A stretch of 64,000 nt of DNA from Streptomyces anulatus (GCF_000721175.1 NZ_JOEZ01000007.1:62001-126000), one strand, 5' to 3'. Positions 39,860-50,400 are shown, counted from the first letter of the stretch. A program made the numbers and translations. Notes: generated from the letters alone by a model not told the origin.

Positions 39860-40128
39860 CCGGACGCGGTCGCGCTGTCCGGGTTTCTGGACCTGATACC
39901 TGATCCGCCGGGCCGCGCGGGCGCCGCTATCTGCTGTCCGAGCTGGTGGCCGCCGCGGCGGCCAGTGTGCTGGCAGGCGCCCGCTCGCTGAGCGCGATGG
40001 CCAAGTCGATCGCGGATGCTCCGGCGTGGGCCTGCCGGGCGCTCGGCTTCCCCGTTGATCCGCTGACCAAAACCGTGTCCGTGCCGCACCCCCAGGTCCT
40101 GCGCCGGCCGTTGGTCCAGCTTGGCTGA
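39860..40128 (+). pseudogene. ISAs1-type transposase N-terminal fragment, frameshifted
   Basis: The frames read GFLDLIPDP, then after a frameshift near 39900 GRRYLLSELVAAAAASVLAG, ARSLSAMAKSIADAP and LGFPVDPLTKTVSVPHPQVLRR. This order (IPDPR, RGRRY, VLAGARS, DPLT, VP) is typical of the N-terminal region of ISAs1-family transposases. It stops at 40128 without the DDE core. It is a dead fragment. Confidence 0.7.
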
Positions 40129-40276
40129 CGTTGTGTCAGATCGGTGGTGGTTCGTTACTCACTCGATCGGGGCGCGTGCGGCGCTGGTAGTGGCAGTGGC
40201 GGGCGACGGCCTGGTGGCGGCGCCAGCTGGACCAGCGGAGGCGGTGTCGGGGTGACGGCACTGACGAAAACCATAG

Positions 40277-40315
40277 ACTAACGTACATGTTACTAACGTA
40301 GCCATTAGTAACATG
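40277..40315. promoter_or_regulatory. Palindromic operator candidate before the AAA ATPase gene
   Basis: CATGTTACTAA at 40286-40296 and its perfect complement at 40305-40315 are separated by eight bases. ACTAACGTA also occurs twice directly (40277-40285 and 40292-40300). The block ends four bases before the GGAGG box of the next gene, so a bound repressor or an RNA hairpin would affect expression. It is AT-rich in a very GC-rich genome. Confidence 0.65.
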
Positions 40316-40332
40316 CGTGGAGGTTGGTAGGT

Positions 40333-41751
40333 GTGGTGGATTTCGTAGGCCGTCGGCAGGAGCTGGCGACGTTGGAGCGGGAACTGCACAAGGTGGCGGC
40401 AGGGGTCGGCGGGGAGCGGCCCGGTCGGTGTGTGATGCTGCGTGGGCGGCGCCGGGTGGGCAAGTCGCGACTGGTTGAGCGGTTTGCGGAGCACTCCGGA
40501 GCCCCGTTCTTGTTCTACGCGGCGACCGGTGCGTCCCCCAGGGAGGATCTGGCACGGCTGGCCCGTGACGCCCAAGCGTCGACGCTGCCGTTGGCGGGGC
40601 TGGTGGCCGCCGCGCGGCCGGAGAGCTGGGACGCCGCGTTCGATGTGCTGGCTGCGGCGCTGCCTGCCGACCGGGCGAGCGTGCTGGTCATCGACGAGGT
40701 GCCGTACCTGATGGACGCCGATGGCGCCTTTGAGGGGATGCTGCAAAGGGCCTGGGACCGGGCGCTGGAGACCAAACCGGTGCTGCTGGTCCTCATTGGC
40801 TCCGATCTGTCGATGATGGAGGCTCTGAACAGTTATGGACGCCCCTTCCATCAGCGCGGCCGGGAGATGGTGCTGGGGCCGCTGAACCCCGCTGAGGTGG
40901 GGAGGATGCTCGGGCTGGAACCGGCGGAAGCCTTCGACGCCGCGCTGGTCACCGGCGGGCTGCCGCTGATCTGCGCGGAGTGGTCGAGAGGGGAGGGGCT
41001 TTGGGACCTCCTCGGCGAGGCGCTGAGTGATCCGGTCTCGGCCCTGCTGGTGTCGGCCGAGCGCTCGCTGGCTGCCGAATTCCCTCCGCAGGCCCAGGCG
41101 CGTACGGTGCTGGCGGCCATTGGGAGTGGTGAGCGGACCTTCACCAACATCGCCCGGGCAGCCGGCGGAATCGGAGCCACGCCGCTGCAACGAGCGCTGG
41201 AACTGCTCACGGACAAGCGGATCGTCGCCGCAGAGCTGCCCGTATCGCTGCGTCCGTCGAAGGATCGCCGCTACCGGGTGACGGATCCCTACCTGCGGTT
41301 TTGGCTGCACCTGCTTGGCCCCTCCATGGAGGAGATCGAACGGGGGCGGGGTGATCTGACCTTGGCGCGCATCCGGGAGAACTGGACAAGCTGGCGCGGC
41401 CGGGCCGTCGAGCCCCTTGTCCGCGAGGCCCTGGCGCGGGTACTGCCCGACGACCGGCTCCCCGCAGCGCCCGCGGTGGGCGGTTACTGGACCCGCACCA
41501 ACGACGTCGAAATCGACATCGTCGGGGCGGACCGCGCCCCTATCGCCAAGGAGCTTCTCTTCGTGGGCTCCATCAAGTGGCTGGAGCAGTCACCCTTCGA
41601 CCGGCACGACCTGGCCGCTCTCCATCGGCACCGGGCCGCCCTCACCGACGAACCCGTTCCTGTCGTGGCGGTCTCGCGCAGCGGCATCGACTCTCCGGGC
41701 CTCGATGCCACCTACGGCCCCGGGGACTTGCTTACCGCTTGGCCGCTGTGA
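40333..41751 (+). CDS. AAA-type ATPase of the archaeal-ATPase/DUF234 family
   Basis: A protein of about 472 residues. The N-terminal STAND-like ATPase has a GRRRVGKSRL Walker A motif and VLVIDEVPYLM Walker B. A winged-helix region follows (FTNIARAAGGIGATPLQRALELL). The C-terminal domain resembles the DUF234 nuclease-like fold, with VEIDIVGADR and then FVGSIKWLEQSPFDRHDL. The glutamate of a normal E-x-K motif seems replaced, so nuclease activity is doubtful. GTG at 40333 has GGAGG nine bases upstream; TTG 40324 and GTG 40336 are in frame. Function in bacteria is unknown; such genes often lie on mobile DNA, as here. Confidence 0.83.
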   Translation: MVDFVGRRQELATLERELHKVAAGVGGERPGRCVMLRGRRRVGKSRLVERFAEHSGAPFLFYAATGASPREDLARLARDAQASTLPLAGLVAAARPESWDAAFDVLAAALPADRASVLVIDEVPYLMDADGAFEGMLQRAWDRALETKPVLLVLIGSDLSMMEALNSYGRPFHQRGREMVLGPLNPAEVGRMLGLEPAEAFDAALVTGGLPLICAEWSRGEGLWDLLGEALSDPVSALLVSAERSLAAEFPPQAQARTVLAAIGSGERTFTNIARAAGGIGATPLQRALELLTDKRIVAAELPVSLRPSKDRRYRVTDPYLRFWLHLLGPSMEEIERGRGDLTLARIRENWTSWRGRAVEPLVREALARVLPDDRLPAAPAVGGYWTRTNDVEIDIVGADRAPIAKELLFVGSIKWLEQSPFDRHDLAALHRHRAALTDEPVPVVAVSRSGIDSPGLDATYGPGDLLTAWPL

Positions 41752-42079
41752 GTGGCGAACTGCGGGCGAGGTGCGGGAGTTCGTGAGCGCGACGGGGCCG
41801 AGATGGTGCGGAAAAGCTTCTCGGCCCTCGGTCTTCTGTCAGCGCTGTTGTGTAGCGTTGGCGATCCTGAGCCCTCTCGTACTCTGGCGTGAATCCCGTG
41901 CGGGGATGGTGCTGGGATGCGCCCGCATATATGCAGGTCAGAGCCTTGTGGGTTAGTTCCGCTTCAACGTGTAACGGGTTGGCTGCCGCAAGCGAGTATT
42001 TCGTCAGGAATGCTGGTCAGAGGGGTCGGACCTGCGTAAGTCCGGCCCCACCGCATTGCCGTGCTGATTTGGTGCTGAC
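41752..42079. other. Non-coding stretch with a hairpin and a repeat
   Basis: No supported gene. GTGAATCCCGTGC followed by GTGCTGGGATG occurs at 41889-41919, echoing 39364-39404. A hairpin with ten-base arms (GGGGTCGGAC and GTCCGGCCCC, one G-T pair) lies at about 42024-42051, before the end of the leftward Uma2 gene, and may be its terminator. Confidence 0.45.
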
Positions 42080-42490
42080 TCAGCCGCGGCGGGGTGGAGT
42101 GAGCTTCTCCAGGTCGAGGTTGATCTCGAAGGGCACCGGACGGTTGAGCGAGCCCTTGAAGATGCCAACGGGTACGTGGGTGGCGGTTGGCTCGTCAAGT
42201 TCGTAGACGTGGACGACGGGTGCTCCGTCCTCGTCCTCGATGCGCCAGTAGTGCGGGATGCCGGCCTCTGCGTATTTGTGAAGCTTCACCGTGCGGTCCC
42301 CGTGTGCGGACTCGGGGGAGACCACCTCGACGGCGAGTCGTACTTCCTCCGGTGCGAACCAGGTGCGGTCACCTTCGAAGTCGGCCGTCGTCACCAGCAG
42401 ATCCGGCTCGGGCCGATTGCGTTGATCGAGTTTGATGGTCATCTCCCGTCCGACCCTGACGTCGGCCGGCGCCTGCTCCATGAGAGCCAC
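42080..42490 (-). pseudogene. Uma2-family (DUF820) endonuclease-like gene, 5'-truncated
   Basis: This is the C-terminal two thirds of a Uma2/DUF820 protein, a PD-(D/E)xK-like nuclease fold common on actinobacterial accessory DNA. It has RPEPDLLVTTADFEGD, VRLAVEVVSPESAHGDRTVKLHKYAEAG in parts and IPHYWRIEDEDG, matching the conserved D...E-V-x-S-P core. The family normally has 60-70 more residues before ALMEQAPADV. Here that position joins an ISL3-type transposase tail at about 42490. It is therefore probably non-functional, although an internal ATG at the junction leaves an open frame of 136 codons. Confidence 0.75.
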
Positions 42491-42684
42491 GGGCTGAACG
42501 GAAGTGTGAGGGCGGCGTTTGCGGCGTCGCGGTCTCGTTCTGGACCTCTGGCGAAGGCATGCAGGTGGGGCAGGTCGGCGCTGCGGACCTGGGCGATCCA
42601 GTGCGAGAGTGCGTCGGCGTTGTCGGCGTGAGGCGCAAGGAAAACGGCGAGCCCCGCAAGCACTCCCAGGTCAGCTGGGTCCAC
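42491..42684 (-). pseudogene. ISL3-type transposase C-terminal fragment
   Basis: The leftward frame reads DALSHWIAQVRSADLPHLHAF followed by ARGPERDRDAANAALTLPFS. This is the stretch just before the last catalytic-core motif of ISL3-family transposases. The usual next residues (NGPTEG and the rest) are replaced by Uma2 sequence. It is the scar of a recombination or deletion event. Confidence 0.75.
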
Positions 42685-42885
42685 GCCCGTGCCATCCCGG
42701 AAGCGTTCGTCGATGGGGTCCGTCGTCGTCCGATCACCGTTGTTCCTCCTCGGGGGCCGGGGCTGCGGAGTCTCGGCGTGGTCCGGGCGTCCCGCGTCCC
42801 GATCGTAGATCGGTCAGGACAAACGATTCCGTTCGGTGTCTGAAGGGTAGGTAGCTGGAGAGGTCCCCTTTGGGAGGCTGATTCG

Positions 42886-43323
42886 ATGCCGTGGTTCGTA
42901 TGGCTGCTCGCCGCCGCGGCGCTCGGTGCCGCGGAGTTCTTCACTCTTACGCTGGTTTTCGGGTTGCTGGCCGGAGCGGCGTTGGTCGCCGCCGTCGTGG
43001 CCGGAGTGGGCGTGGGCCTGCTCGGTCAGCTCGTGGCGCTCGGACTGACGGCGGTCGCGGGTCTCGCTCTCGTACGCCCCGTCGCGCTGCGCCACATGGC
43101 GCAGGCGCCCTTGACGCACGAGGGCAGCGATGCGCTGATCGGGAAGCGGGCGGAGGTCATGCAGGAGGTCACCGCGACCCACGGGCTGATCAAGATCTCC
43201 GGTGAGGAGTGGACCGCTCGCGCCCTCGACGAAAGCCTTGTGATCCCGGTGGGAGCGCTGGTGGACGTCATGGAGATCGAAGGCGCTACAGCAGTCGTGT
43301 ATCCCCGCGAGCTCCTTCCGTGA
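42886..43323 (+). CDS. NfeD-family membrane protein
   Basis: A 145-residue partner of SPFH proteins. Two or three membrane helices fill residues ~4-68 (FVWLLAAAALGAAEFFTLTLVFG, LVAAVVAGVGVGLL). A C-terminal OB-fold NfeD domain has LIGKRAEVMQEV, GLIKISGEEWTARA and PVGALVDVMEIEGA. ATG with GGGAGG upstream. It lies 29 bases before the SPFH gene, the usual nfeD-stomatin pairing, thought to organise membrane microdomains. Confidence 0.93.
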   Translation: MPWFVWLLAAAALGAAEFFTLTLVFGLLAGAALVAAVVAGVGVGLLGQLVALGLTAVAGLALVRPVALRHMAQAPLTHEGSDALIGKRAEVMQEVTATHGLIKISGEEWTARALDESLVIPVGALVDVMEIEGATAVVYPRELLP

Positions 43324-43352
43324 ACGACTGAACACGCAGCGAAGGAGGAAGC

Positions 43353-44468
43353 ATGGATCCGATCGTCATCCCGATTCTCGTGGCGGCGATTGTCGTGGTC
43401 TTTCTCGTGGCCGCCACCGTACGGATCGTCCCGCAGGCGCGCCGCTACAACATCGAGCGGTTCGGCCGGTACCGCCGGACGCTGCAGCCCGGCCTGAACT
43501 TCGTCCTGCCGGTGGCGGACCGGGTCAACACCAAGCTCGACGTACGTGAGCAGGTGTATTCGTCCGACCCCAAGCCGGTGATCACCGAGGACAACCTCGT
43601 GGTCAATATCGACACCGTGCTCTACTACCAGATCACCGACCCGCGGGCGGCGGCCTACGAGGTCGCCGACTACCTGCAGGCCATCGATCAGCTCACCGTG
43701 ACCACGCTGCGCAATGTCATCGGCAGCATGGACCTGGAGGGGACACTCACCTCGCGTGAGGAGATCACTGCCCGGCTCCGCGCCGTGCTCGACGACGCCA
43801 CCGGGAAGTGGGGCATCCGGGTCAACCGGGTCGAGATCAAGGCCATCGATCCGCCGAACACCATCAAAGAGGCGATGGAGAAGCAGATGCGGGCCGAGCG
43901 CGACAAGCGTGCGGCCATCCTGCACGCCGAGGGTGAGCGGCAGGCCAAGATCCTCACCGCGGAGGGCACGAAGCAGAAGGACATCCTGGAGGCGCAGGGC
44001 ACCCAGCAGGCCATGATCCTGCGGGCGGACGGTGAGTCGAAGGCGGTGGAGCTCGTCTTCCAGGCCGTCCATCGCAACAACGCCGACGCGAAGGTCCTGG
44101 CCTACAAGTATCTGGAGACGCTGCCGCACCTCGCGCAGAGCGACAACAACACGTTCTGGGTCATCCCGGGCGAGCTGACCGAGGCGATCCGCACCGTCAC
44201 CACCGCGTTCGGCGACCAGTCGTCGGCCACGGGACCGTCCCCCTCCGCGCAGCACGAGGGCACCGCCGCCGCCGATGTCGCGGACAGCGACAAGGACAAC
44301 GTCGGGGTTCCCGAGATCGAGCCGAACTCGACGCTCGCGCTGGATGCCGTCGCCGCCGCCGACGAGGCGGCCAAGGAGGCCGCCGCCGCGGTGAGCGACG
44401 CGAAGGCCGAGGCGGAGGCCGCGGGAGAGACACGGCTGCCGGGCAGGGGGCAGACCTCCGGTGGTTGA
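43353..44468 (+). CDS. SPFH/band-7 (stomatin-like) membrane protein
   Basis: A 371-residue protein with one N-terminal membrane segment (VIPILVAAIVVVFLVAATVR). The SPFH domain has VPQARRYNIERFGRYRRTLQPG with residues such as TEDNLVVNIDTVLYYQITDP, and LEGTLTSREEI. A long charged coiled coil (AMEKQMRAERDKRAAILHAEGERQ in parts) is followed by an Ala/Glu-rich acidic tail. Such proteins oligomerise as membrane scaffolds. GAAGGAGG lies just upstream of the ATG. It forms an operon with nfeD. Confidence 0.93.
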   Translation: MDPIVIPILVAAIVVVFLVAATVRIVPQARRYNIERFGRYRRTLQPGLNFVLPVADRVNTKLDVREQVYSSDPKPVITEDNLVVNIDTVLYYQITDPRAAAYEVADYLQAIDQLTVTTLRNVIGSMDLEGTLTSREEITARLRAVLDDATGKWGIRVNRVEIKAIDPPNTIKEAMEKQMRAERDKRAAILHAEGERQAKILTAEGTKQKDILEAQGTQQAMILRADGESKAVELVFQAVHRNNADAKVLAYKYLETLPHLAQSDNNTFWVIPGELTEAIRTVTTAFGDQSSATGPSPSAQHEGTAAADVADSDKDNVGVPEIEPNSTLALDAVAAADEAAKEAAAAVSDAKAEAEAAGETRLPGRGQTSGG

Positions 44469-44576
44469 GCGCACCCATCGGCGCACATTTCTCTACCGGC
44501 CGAGCTGCGCGGCACTCGGGCAGGACGATCCGGCGGCGGCCGCCGTCAGTACCCCGGGGGTCAGTACCCCGAGGGG

Positions 44577-44608
44577 CCGGGCCCGGGGGCCAGTACCCCC
44601 GGGCCCGG
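44577..44608. terminator. Hairpin terminator between SPFH and DUF4242 genes
   Basis: A perfect 13-base stem (44577-44589 with 44596-44608) has a six-base CCAGTA loop. GTCAGTACCCC units occur twice just before it (from about 44545) and CCAGTACCCC forms its loop and start of the right arm. The site serves two convergent genes. Confidence 0.75.
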
Positions 44609-44644
44609 CCCCGGCTCACACCGACGACGGCACCGCGTGCCTGG

Positions 44645-44893
44645 TCAGACCGCCAGCGGTACCGCGTGGATCTCGTCCGCCGAGTGGCCCGCGCGTTCGT
44701 GGATGCGCTGGACCGCTTCCGCCGAGGGGGCCGTGGACAGGCAGTAGACCGTGCCGGACTGCGGGTCCGCCCAGGCGTGCTCGAAGTGGACTCCCTCTTC
44801 CTTCTCGATCGCCACGTCGGCCGCGTGGGCTTCCTCCAGCTGATCGGACGTGATGCCCTTCATGCCCCGGTGGACATCCATGTACATGCCCAT
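44645..44893 (-). CDS. DUF4242 (SCO4226-like) small protein
   Basis: An 82-residue ferredoxin-like-fold protein. MGMYMDVHRGMKGITSDQLEEAH in parts, HFEHAWADPQSGTVYCL and SAEAVQRIHERAGH match the DUF4242 family. The Streptomyces coelicolor member SCO4226 is described as a nickel-binding protein. His residues in VHRG and HFEHAW are candidate ligands. ATG at 44893 with CCGGAGG-type sequence upstream. Physiological role unknown. Confidence 0.85.
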   Translation of the reverse strand: MGMYMDVHRGMKGITSDQLEEAHAADVAIEKEEGVHFEHAWADPQSGTVYCLSTAPSAEAVQRIHERAGHSADEIHAVPLAV

Positions 44894-44966
44894 GACTCGT
44901 ACACCTCCGGATGTTCGGTTCTGGCCCCTCTTCCATGCTCCACCCGATGCCGGGTTCGGGCGCGTT

Positions 44967-47687
44967 CTACCGTCCGCCCGTCTCCACCCGCAGCTCCGCG
45001 ATCCCCACCGGCTTCTCCGGGTCTTCGGAGCGGACCGTCACACGGACCTTGCGGGCCGTGTCGCCCGCCAGGTAGGGGCGCCAGAAGCGGCCGTCGAGGG
45101 ACGTCTCCACGGTGTGCGAGGCGGGGGTGACGTCGCTCCAGACCGGGGTCACGGAGGCGAGCCGGAGGGGCCTGGCGCCCAGGTTCACCGTCAGGGACCC
45201 CTCCGCGCCGTCCGGGGACCAGGAGGTCGCCGGGGCCCCGTCCACCGCCGCCTCCGCGTACAGGCCCGGGGCCTCGGACGTCGCAGTCACCGGGCGGCAG
45301 CGTGCCGCGTCGGCCGTCGGGGTCAGGTCGGGGCGGCGGGTGGGGAGGGTCAGCGTGGAGGCCAGGCGGCGCGGGCCCTCCGCCGTGTGGACCGTGAAAG
45401 GGGCGCCGGACGTCAGGCGGACCGTGGTCGTCCGGGGGCCGATCTCGACCTCGTACGCCGCGTCCCGGTACCGCAGGCCCTTCAGCGTGACGCCCTCGCG
45501 CAGTTGGGGCGGCAGCGTCGGGTCCAGGCGCACGCCGCCCTCGCGCAGGCGCAGTCCCGTCAGGCCGTGCGTGAACACCTGGAGGAAGCCGCCCTTCCCG
45601 GTCAGGAAGTCCTCGGCCGGGAAGCCGGACAGCGGGTCCTGGGCGCCGGACTTCTCGCCGCGCGCCTCGGAGAACAGGTCGTACGGGCCCCGCAGATACG
45701 GCCGCACCGCACGCTGGAGATACGTGTACGCCGAGCAGCCCGGCTCCCCGATCTCCGCCGCGTCGATCGCGTGCACCGAGTCCGTCATCGCCGGGCCGTC
45801 CGGGTCGGTGCGGGCCGCGTAGTAATCCAGGGTGGCCGCCGCCGCGCCCGGCTCCATCGGCCACTCCAGCGGGTACGTCAGCAGCACCGTGTCCGCCTGC
45901 TTGATCGTGGAGCCGTTGTAGCCCGCGTACTGCAGGAACACCTTCTTCTCCGCGTCGTACGGGATGCGCAGGCCGTCCGCCACCCGGTTCCAGCCGGACG
46001 GCGGGCGGTGGCCGAGGAGTCGGGCGGCGCGGGTCGCGTTGCGGAGGGCTGTGGCGGCGACCGCGTTGGTGAAGACGCCGTCGTCGACGCCGTTGCTGTA
46101 CTCGTCGGGCCCGGCCACGTTCTTGATCGAGTAACTGCCGTCGGTGTTCGCCGTGGCGCGCGACTGCCAGAAGTCGGCGATGCCGCGCAGGAGCGGCCAG
46201 CCCCTCGCCGCCAGCCAGTCGCGGTCGCCGGTGGCCAGGTAGTACTGCCAGACGGCGAGCGAGACGTCGCCCTGGAGGTGGTTCTGGGTCAGGCAGTGCG
46301 GCGGGTCCCAGCTCTGGCACTCGGAGCCGATGCGACCCCGGCTCGCGCTGGTCCACGGGTAGAACAGGCCCTGGTGGCCGTACTTCTCGGCGTTCGCGCG
46401 GGCCGCGCCCCGGGTGCGGTAGCGGTACTCGACGACCGAACGCGCCAGTTCGGGGCGGGTGGCCAGCAGGCCCGGGAACATCCACGTCTCGGCGTCCCAG
46501 AACACCAAGCCCGCGTAGTTGTCGCTGGTCAGACCGGCTGGGGCGATGCTGTCCGAGGAGCCGCGCCGGGTGCTCGCCAGCAGTCCGTACTGGGCGGAGC
46601 GCAGCCAGCGCTGGAGGTCGGGGCTGCCGGGGACCAGCACATCGGCGGACCAGGCCTCGCGCCAGGCGGCCTCGTTCGCGGCGAAGACCCGGCCCCAGCC
46701 GCGCCGAGCCGCCCGGTGCGCCGCCTCGCGGGCGTCCTCGGCCGGGGTGCGTGAGGTCAGGGCGGTGTCCACGCCGACGTACTTCTCGAAGGTGTACGTC
46801 CGTCCCGCGCGGACCGGGGTCGCCCTCGGGGACGTACGGGCCTCCGGCCGCAGCGTCTCGACCACGCCCGAGCCGCGCCGCATCGCCTGCGCCACGGCCC
46901 CCTCGATCCCGGTGCCGAGCGTGCGGAACGTGCCGTCCTCGCGCAGCGTGATCCGGCGTGCGCCCCGGTCGTCGAGCCGCCCGGTGACGGTCGCGGTGCC
47001 GCTCCAGCGCGGGGTCATCCGCAGGCGTACGGCACCGGTGTGGACGTCGGAGCGGTCGGCCAGGACGTCGTGGACGAGGTCGGTCGCGCGGCCGTCCGCG
47101 GTCGTCCAGCGCAGCGAGGTGCGGACGAGGCCGCAGCTGAGGAAGACCGTCTGGCGGTAGTGCGAGATCCGTCCGGCCGGGGTGTCCGCGCCGAGGGTCT
47201 CCTTGCCGACGCCCACGTCGATGCCGGTCCAGCTCGGCAGGGCGGCGATCACCTCGCGGCCCTCGGTGACGGCCTCGTCCCGCGCGTAGAGCCCGGAGAC
47301 GAACGCGCCGTCGTAGCGCGGGGTGTAGAGCGGCCAGCCGGTCTTCTCGCCGGTGGCCGCGTATCCGGCGCCGGTGGCGGGGACCCGGTGGCCGAGGTAG
47401 CCGTTGCCGACGTACGGGTCGTAGCCCTCGGCCTCGCCGAAGCGGGTGGACGTCGGTGACCAGGAGGTCCCCGGAGCGCCCTGACCGTCCGTCCGGCCGC
47501 AGGCGGGCACGGCCGGGGACGGGGGCGGGGACGCCGTCGGGCCCGGAGCGGGGGAGGCGGACGGGCGGGCCGGGCCCGGCAGCGGTACGGGGCCGGGGGA
47601 CTCGGCCGCGCCGGCGGGGTGCGGCAGCGGTGCGATCAGGGCGGCCGCGACCAGGGGCGCGAGGACGGAGATACGCGAGAGGCTCAC
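44967..47687 (-). CDS. Secreted GH65-family glycoside hydrolase with C-terminal discoidin-like domain
   Basis: A 906-residue exported enzyme. A Sec-type signal (VLAPLVAAALIAPLPHPAGAAES) and a Pro/Ser-rich linker lead into the GH65 N-terminal beta-sandwich and the (alpha/alpha)6 catalytic barrel (~340-700). The barrel has NYAGLVFWDAETWMFPGLL and the general acid Glu in AGPDEYSNGVDDGVFTN. The last ~130 residues (AAVDGAPATSWSPDGAEG) resemble an F5/8-type C carbohydrate-binding domain. GH65 members cleave alpha-glucosides such as trehalose, mostly as phosphorylases; extracellular ones are usually hydrolases. The exact sugar is not predictable. GTG start without a clear ribosome binding site. Confidence 0.9.
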   Translation of the reverse strand: MSLSRISVLAPLVAAALIAPLPHPAGAAESPGPVPLPGPARPSASPAPGPTASPPPSPAVPACGRTDGQGAPGTSWSPTSTRFGEAEGYDPYVGNGYLGHRVPATGAGYAATGEKTGWPLYTPRYDGAFVSGLYARDEAVTEGREVIAALPSWTGIDVGVGKETLGADTPAGRISHYRQTVFLSCGLVRTSLRWTTADGRATDLVHDVLADRSDVHTGAVRLRMTPRWSGTATVTGRLDDRGARRITLREDGTFRTLGTGIEGAVAQAMRRGSGVVETLRPEARTSPRATPVRAGRTYTFEKYVGVDTALTSRTPAEDAREAAHRAARRGWGRVFAANEAAWREAWSADVLVPGSPDLQRWLRSAQYGLLASTRRGSSDSIAPAGLTSDNYAGLVFWDAETWMFPGLLATRPELARSVVEYRYRTRGAARANAEKYGHQGLFYPWTSASRGRIGSECQSWDPPHCLTQNHLQGDVSLAVWQYYLATGDRDWLAARGWPLLRGIADFWQSRATANTDGSYSIKNVAGPDEYSNGVDDGVFTNAVAATALRNATRAARLLGHRPPSGWNRVADGLRIPYDAEKKVFLQYAGYNGSTIKQADTVLLTYPLEWPMEPGAAAATLDYYAARTDPDGPAMTDSVHAIDAAEIGEPGCSAYTYLQRAVRPYLRGPYDLFSEARGEKSGAQDPLSGFPAEDFLTGKGGFLQVFTHGLTGLRLREGGVRLDPTLPPQLREGVTLKGLRYRDAAYEVEIGPRTTTVRLTSGAPFTVHTAEGPRRLASTLTLPTRRPDLTPTADAARCRPVTATSEAPGLYAEAAVDGAPATSWSPDGAEGSLTVNLGARPLRLASVTPVWSDVTPASHTVETSLDGRFWRPYLAGDTARKVRVTVRSEDPEKPVGIAELRVETGGR

Positions 47688-47819
47688 GGTACGAAGGTAA
47701 GGACGCGGCGGTGCGGTCGGCCGTCACGCCGCGCAGGGCCCGCGTACGCACCCCGCACCGGGCGTCCGCCGGACCGCCGGATGGAGCAGATACCGCCCCG
47801 GCACCCGGCACAGCCCCCG

Positions 47820-48573
47820 GGGCCGTGATCAGGCCCAGGGGGTTGTGGCTCGGCGGTGGCGAGGGCCGCGCCGAGGAACAGGGTGCCGTTGCCGACCGGG
47901 ACCACGAGGGCGTCCGGGACCACGAGGCGGTCCGGGAGCCGGCCGCCCAACTCCTCCCGGAGTTCGTACACGTACGTCTTCGTGCCGTGCGGGAACTACG
48001 GGTCGAAGACATGCGAGGCGTAGACGACACCCGGTTCGCCCGCCGCGGCTCGGGCCGCCAGGGCCGTCGCCTCCCGGCCGCCGGGGACGTCACCAGGCGC
48101 GCGCCGTGGGCACGGATCTGCTCGGTCTTCTCGGGCGATGTGCCCTCGGGGACGTACACCGTGCATGGCGGCTCCGCCGCGCGCGGTACGCGGCGGCGGA
48201 CGTGCCCGCGTTGCCGCTGCTGTCGGCCGCCACCCGGCCCGGGTTCAGCCGCCGGGCCGGCTCCGCGAGCATCACGGCGCCCCGGTCCTCGAAGGAGAGC
48301 GTCGGCATCAGGTGGTCCGGCTTGGCCGAGCCGGTCTCCGTCAGCGGGACGAGCGCGGGTGTGGCCCTCGCCCAGGGAGAACTCGGGGGCGGAGAGCGGC
48401 AGGTTCTCTTCGTAACGCCCAAGTGAATCGGCGCGCCCGGTAAGCACCTCCAGGGTGAGCCCGGGGGCCGGTGGCAAGTCCAGGTCCCAGGGGCCCCGGC
48501 AGACCGGACAGCACCAGGTCAGGGCGGAAATGGAGGACCGGGTTCCGCCCTGCGGGCAGTGGTGGATGGTCAT
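47820..48573 (-). pseudogene. Threonine-synthase-like PLP enzyme, frameshifted and with catalytic lysine lost
   Basis: Fragments of one PLP-dependent fold-II protein appear in shifting frames. First, CCPVCRGPWDLDLPPAPGLTL and RYEENLPLSAPEFSLGEG. Then ATPALVPLTETGSAKPDHLM, TLSFEDRGAVMLAE and SSGNAGTSAAAYRA. Then CTVYVPEGTSPEKTEQIRAHG, and later VVPVGNGTLFLGAAL. The order matches threonine synthase-like enzymes. At least two frameshifts break it, and the C-terminal third is missing. The PLP-binding lysine of SFKDRG is GAG (Glu) here. It lies between the GH65 start and the divergent protease. Confidence 0.82.
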
Positions 48574-48810
48574 GGTCGCCAGGCTGCCGGGCATGGGGCA
48601 GGTGAACGGCGCGCGTACGGCGCGGCTCAGGGTGCCCTTGTGTGTTTGCCATGGATAGGTCAATCTTTCGCTGGCAGCAGGGCATGCCGGTCACGTCGAC
48701 GCAGAAAACGGGGCGTTCGGACGGTCGATTTGTCATGCCCCTGTCGGGAGTCTCGCGCGGCTCCGGCACCACCCCCCACCAGCGCACCGCCTATGAGGAG
48801 GACCCCTCAC

Positions 48811-50400
<1,590 letters not shown>

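Noticed and set aside
41889..42206. A 105-codon plus-strand frame between the ATPase and Uma2 genes
   Set aside because: It runs antisense into the Uma2 coding end and lacks a ribosome binding site and any motif.
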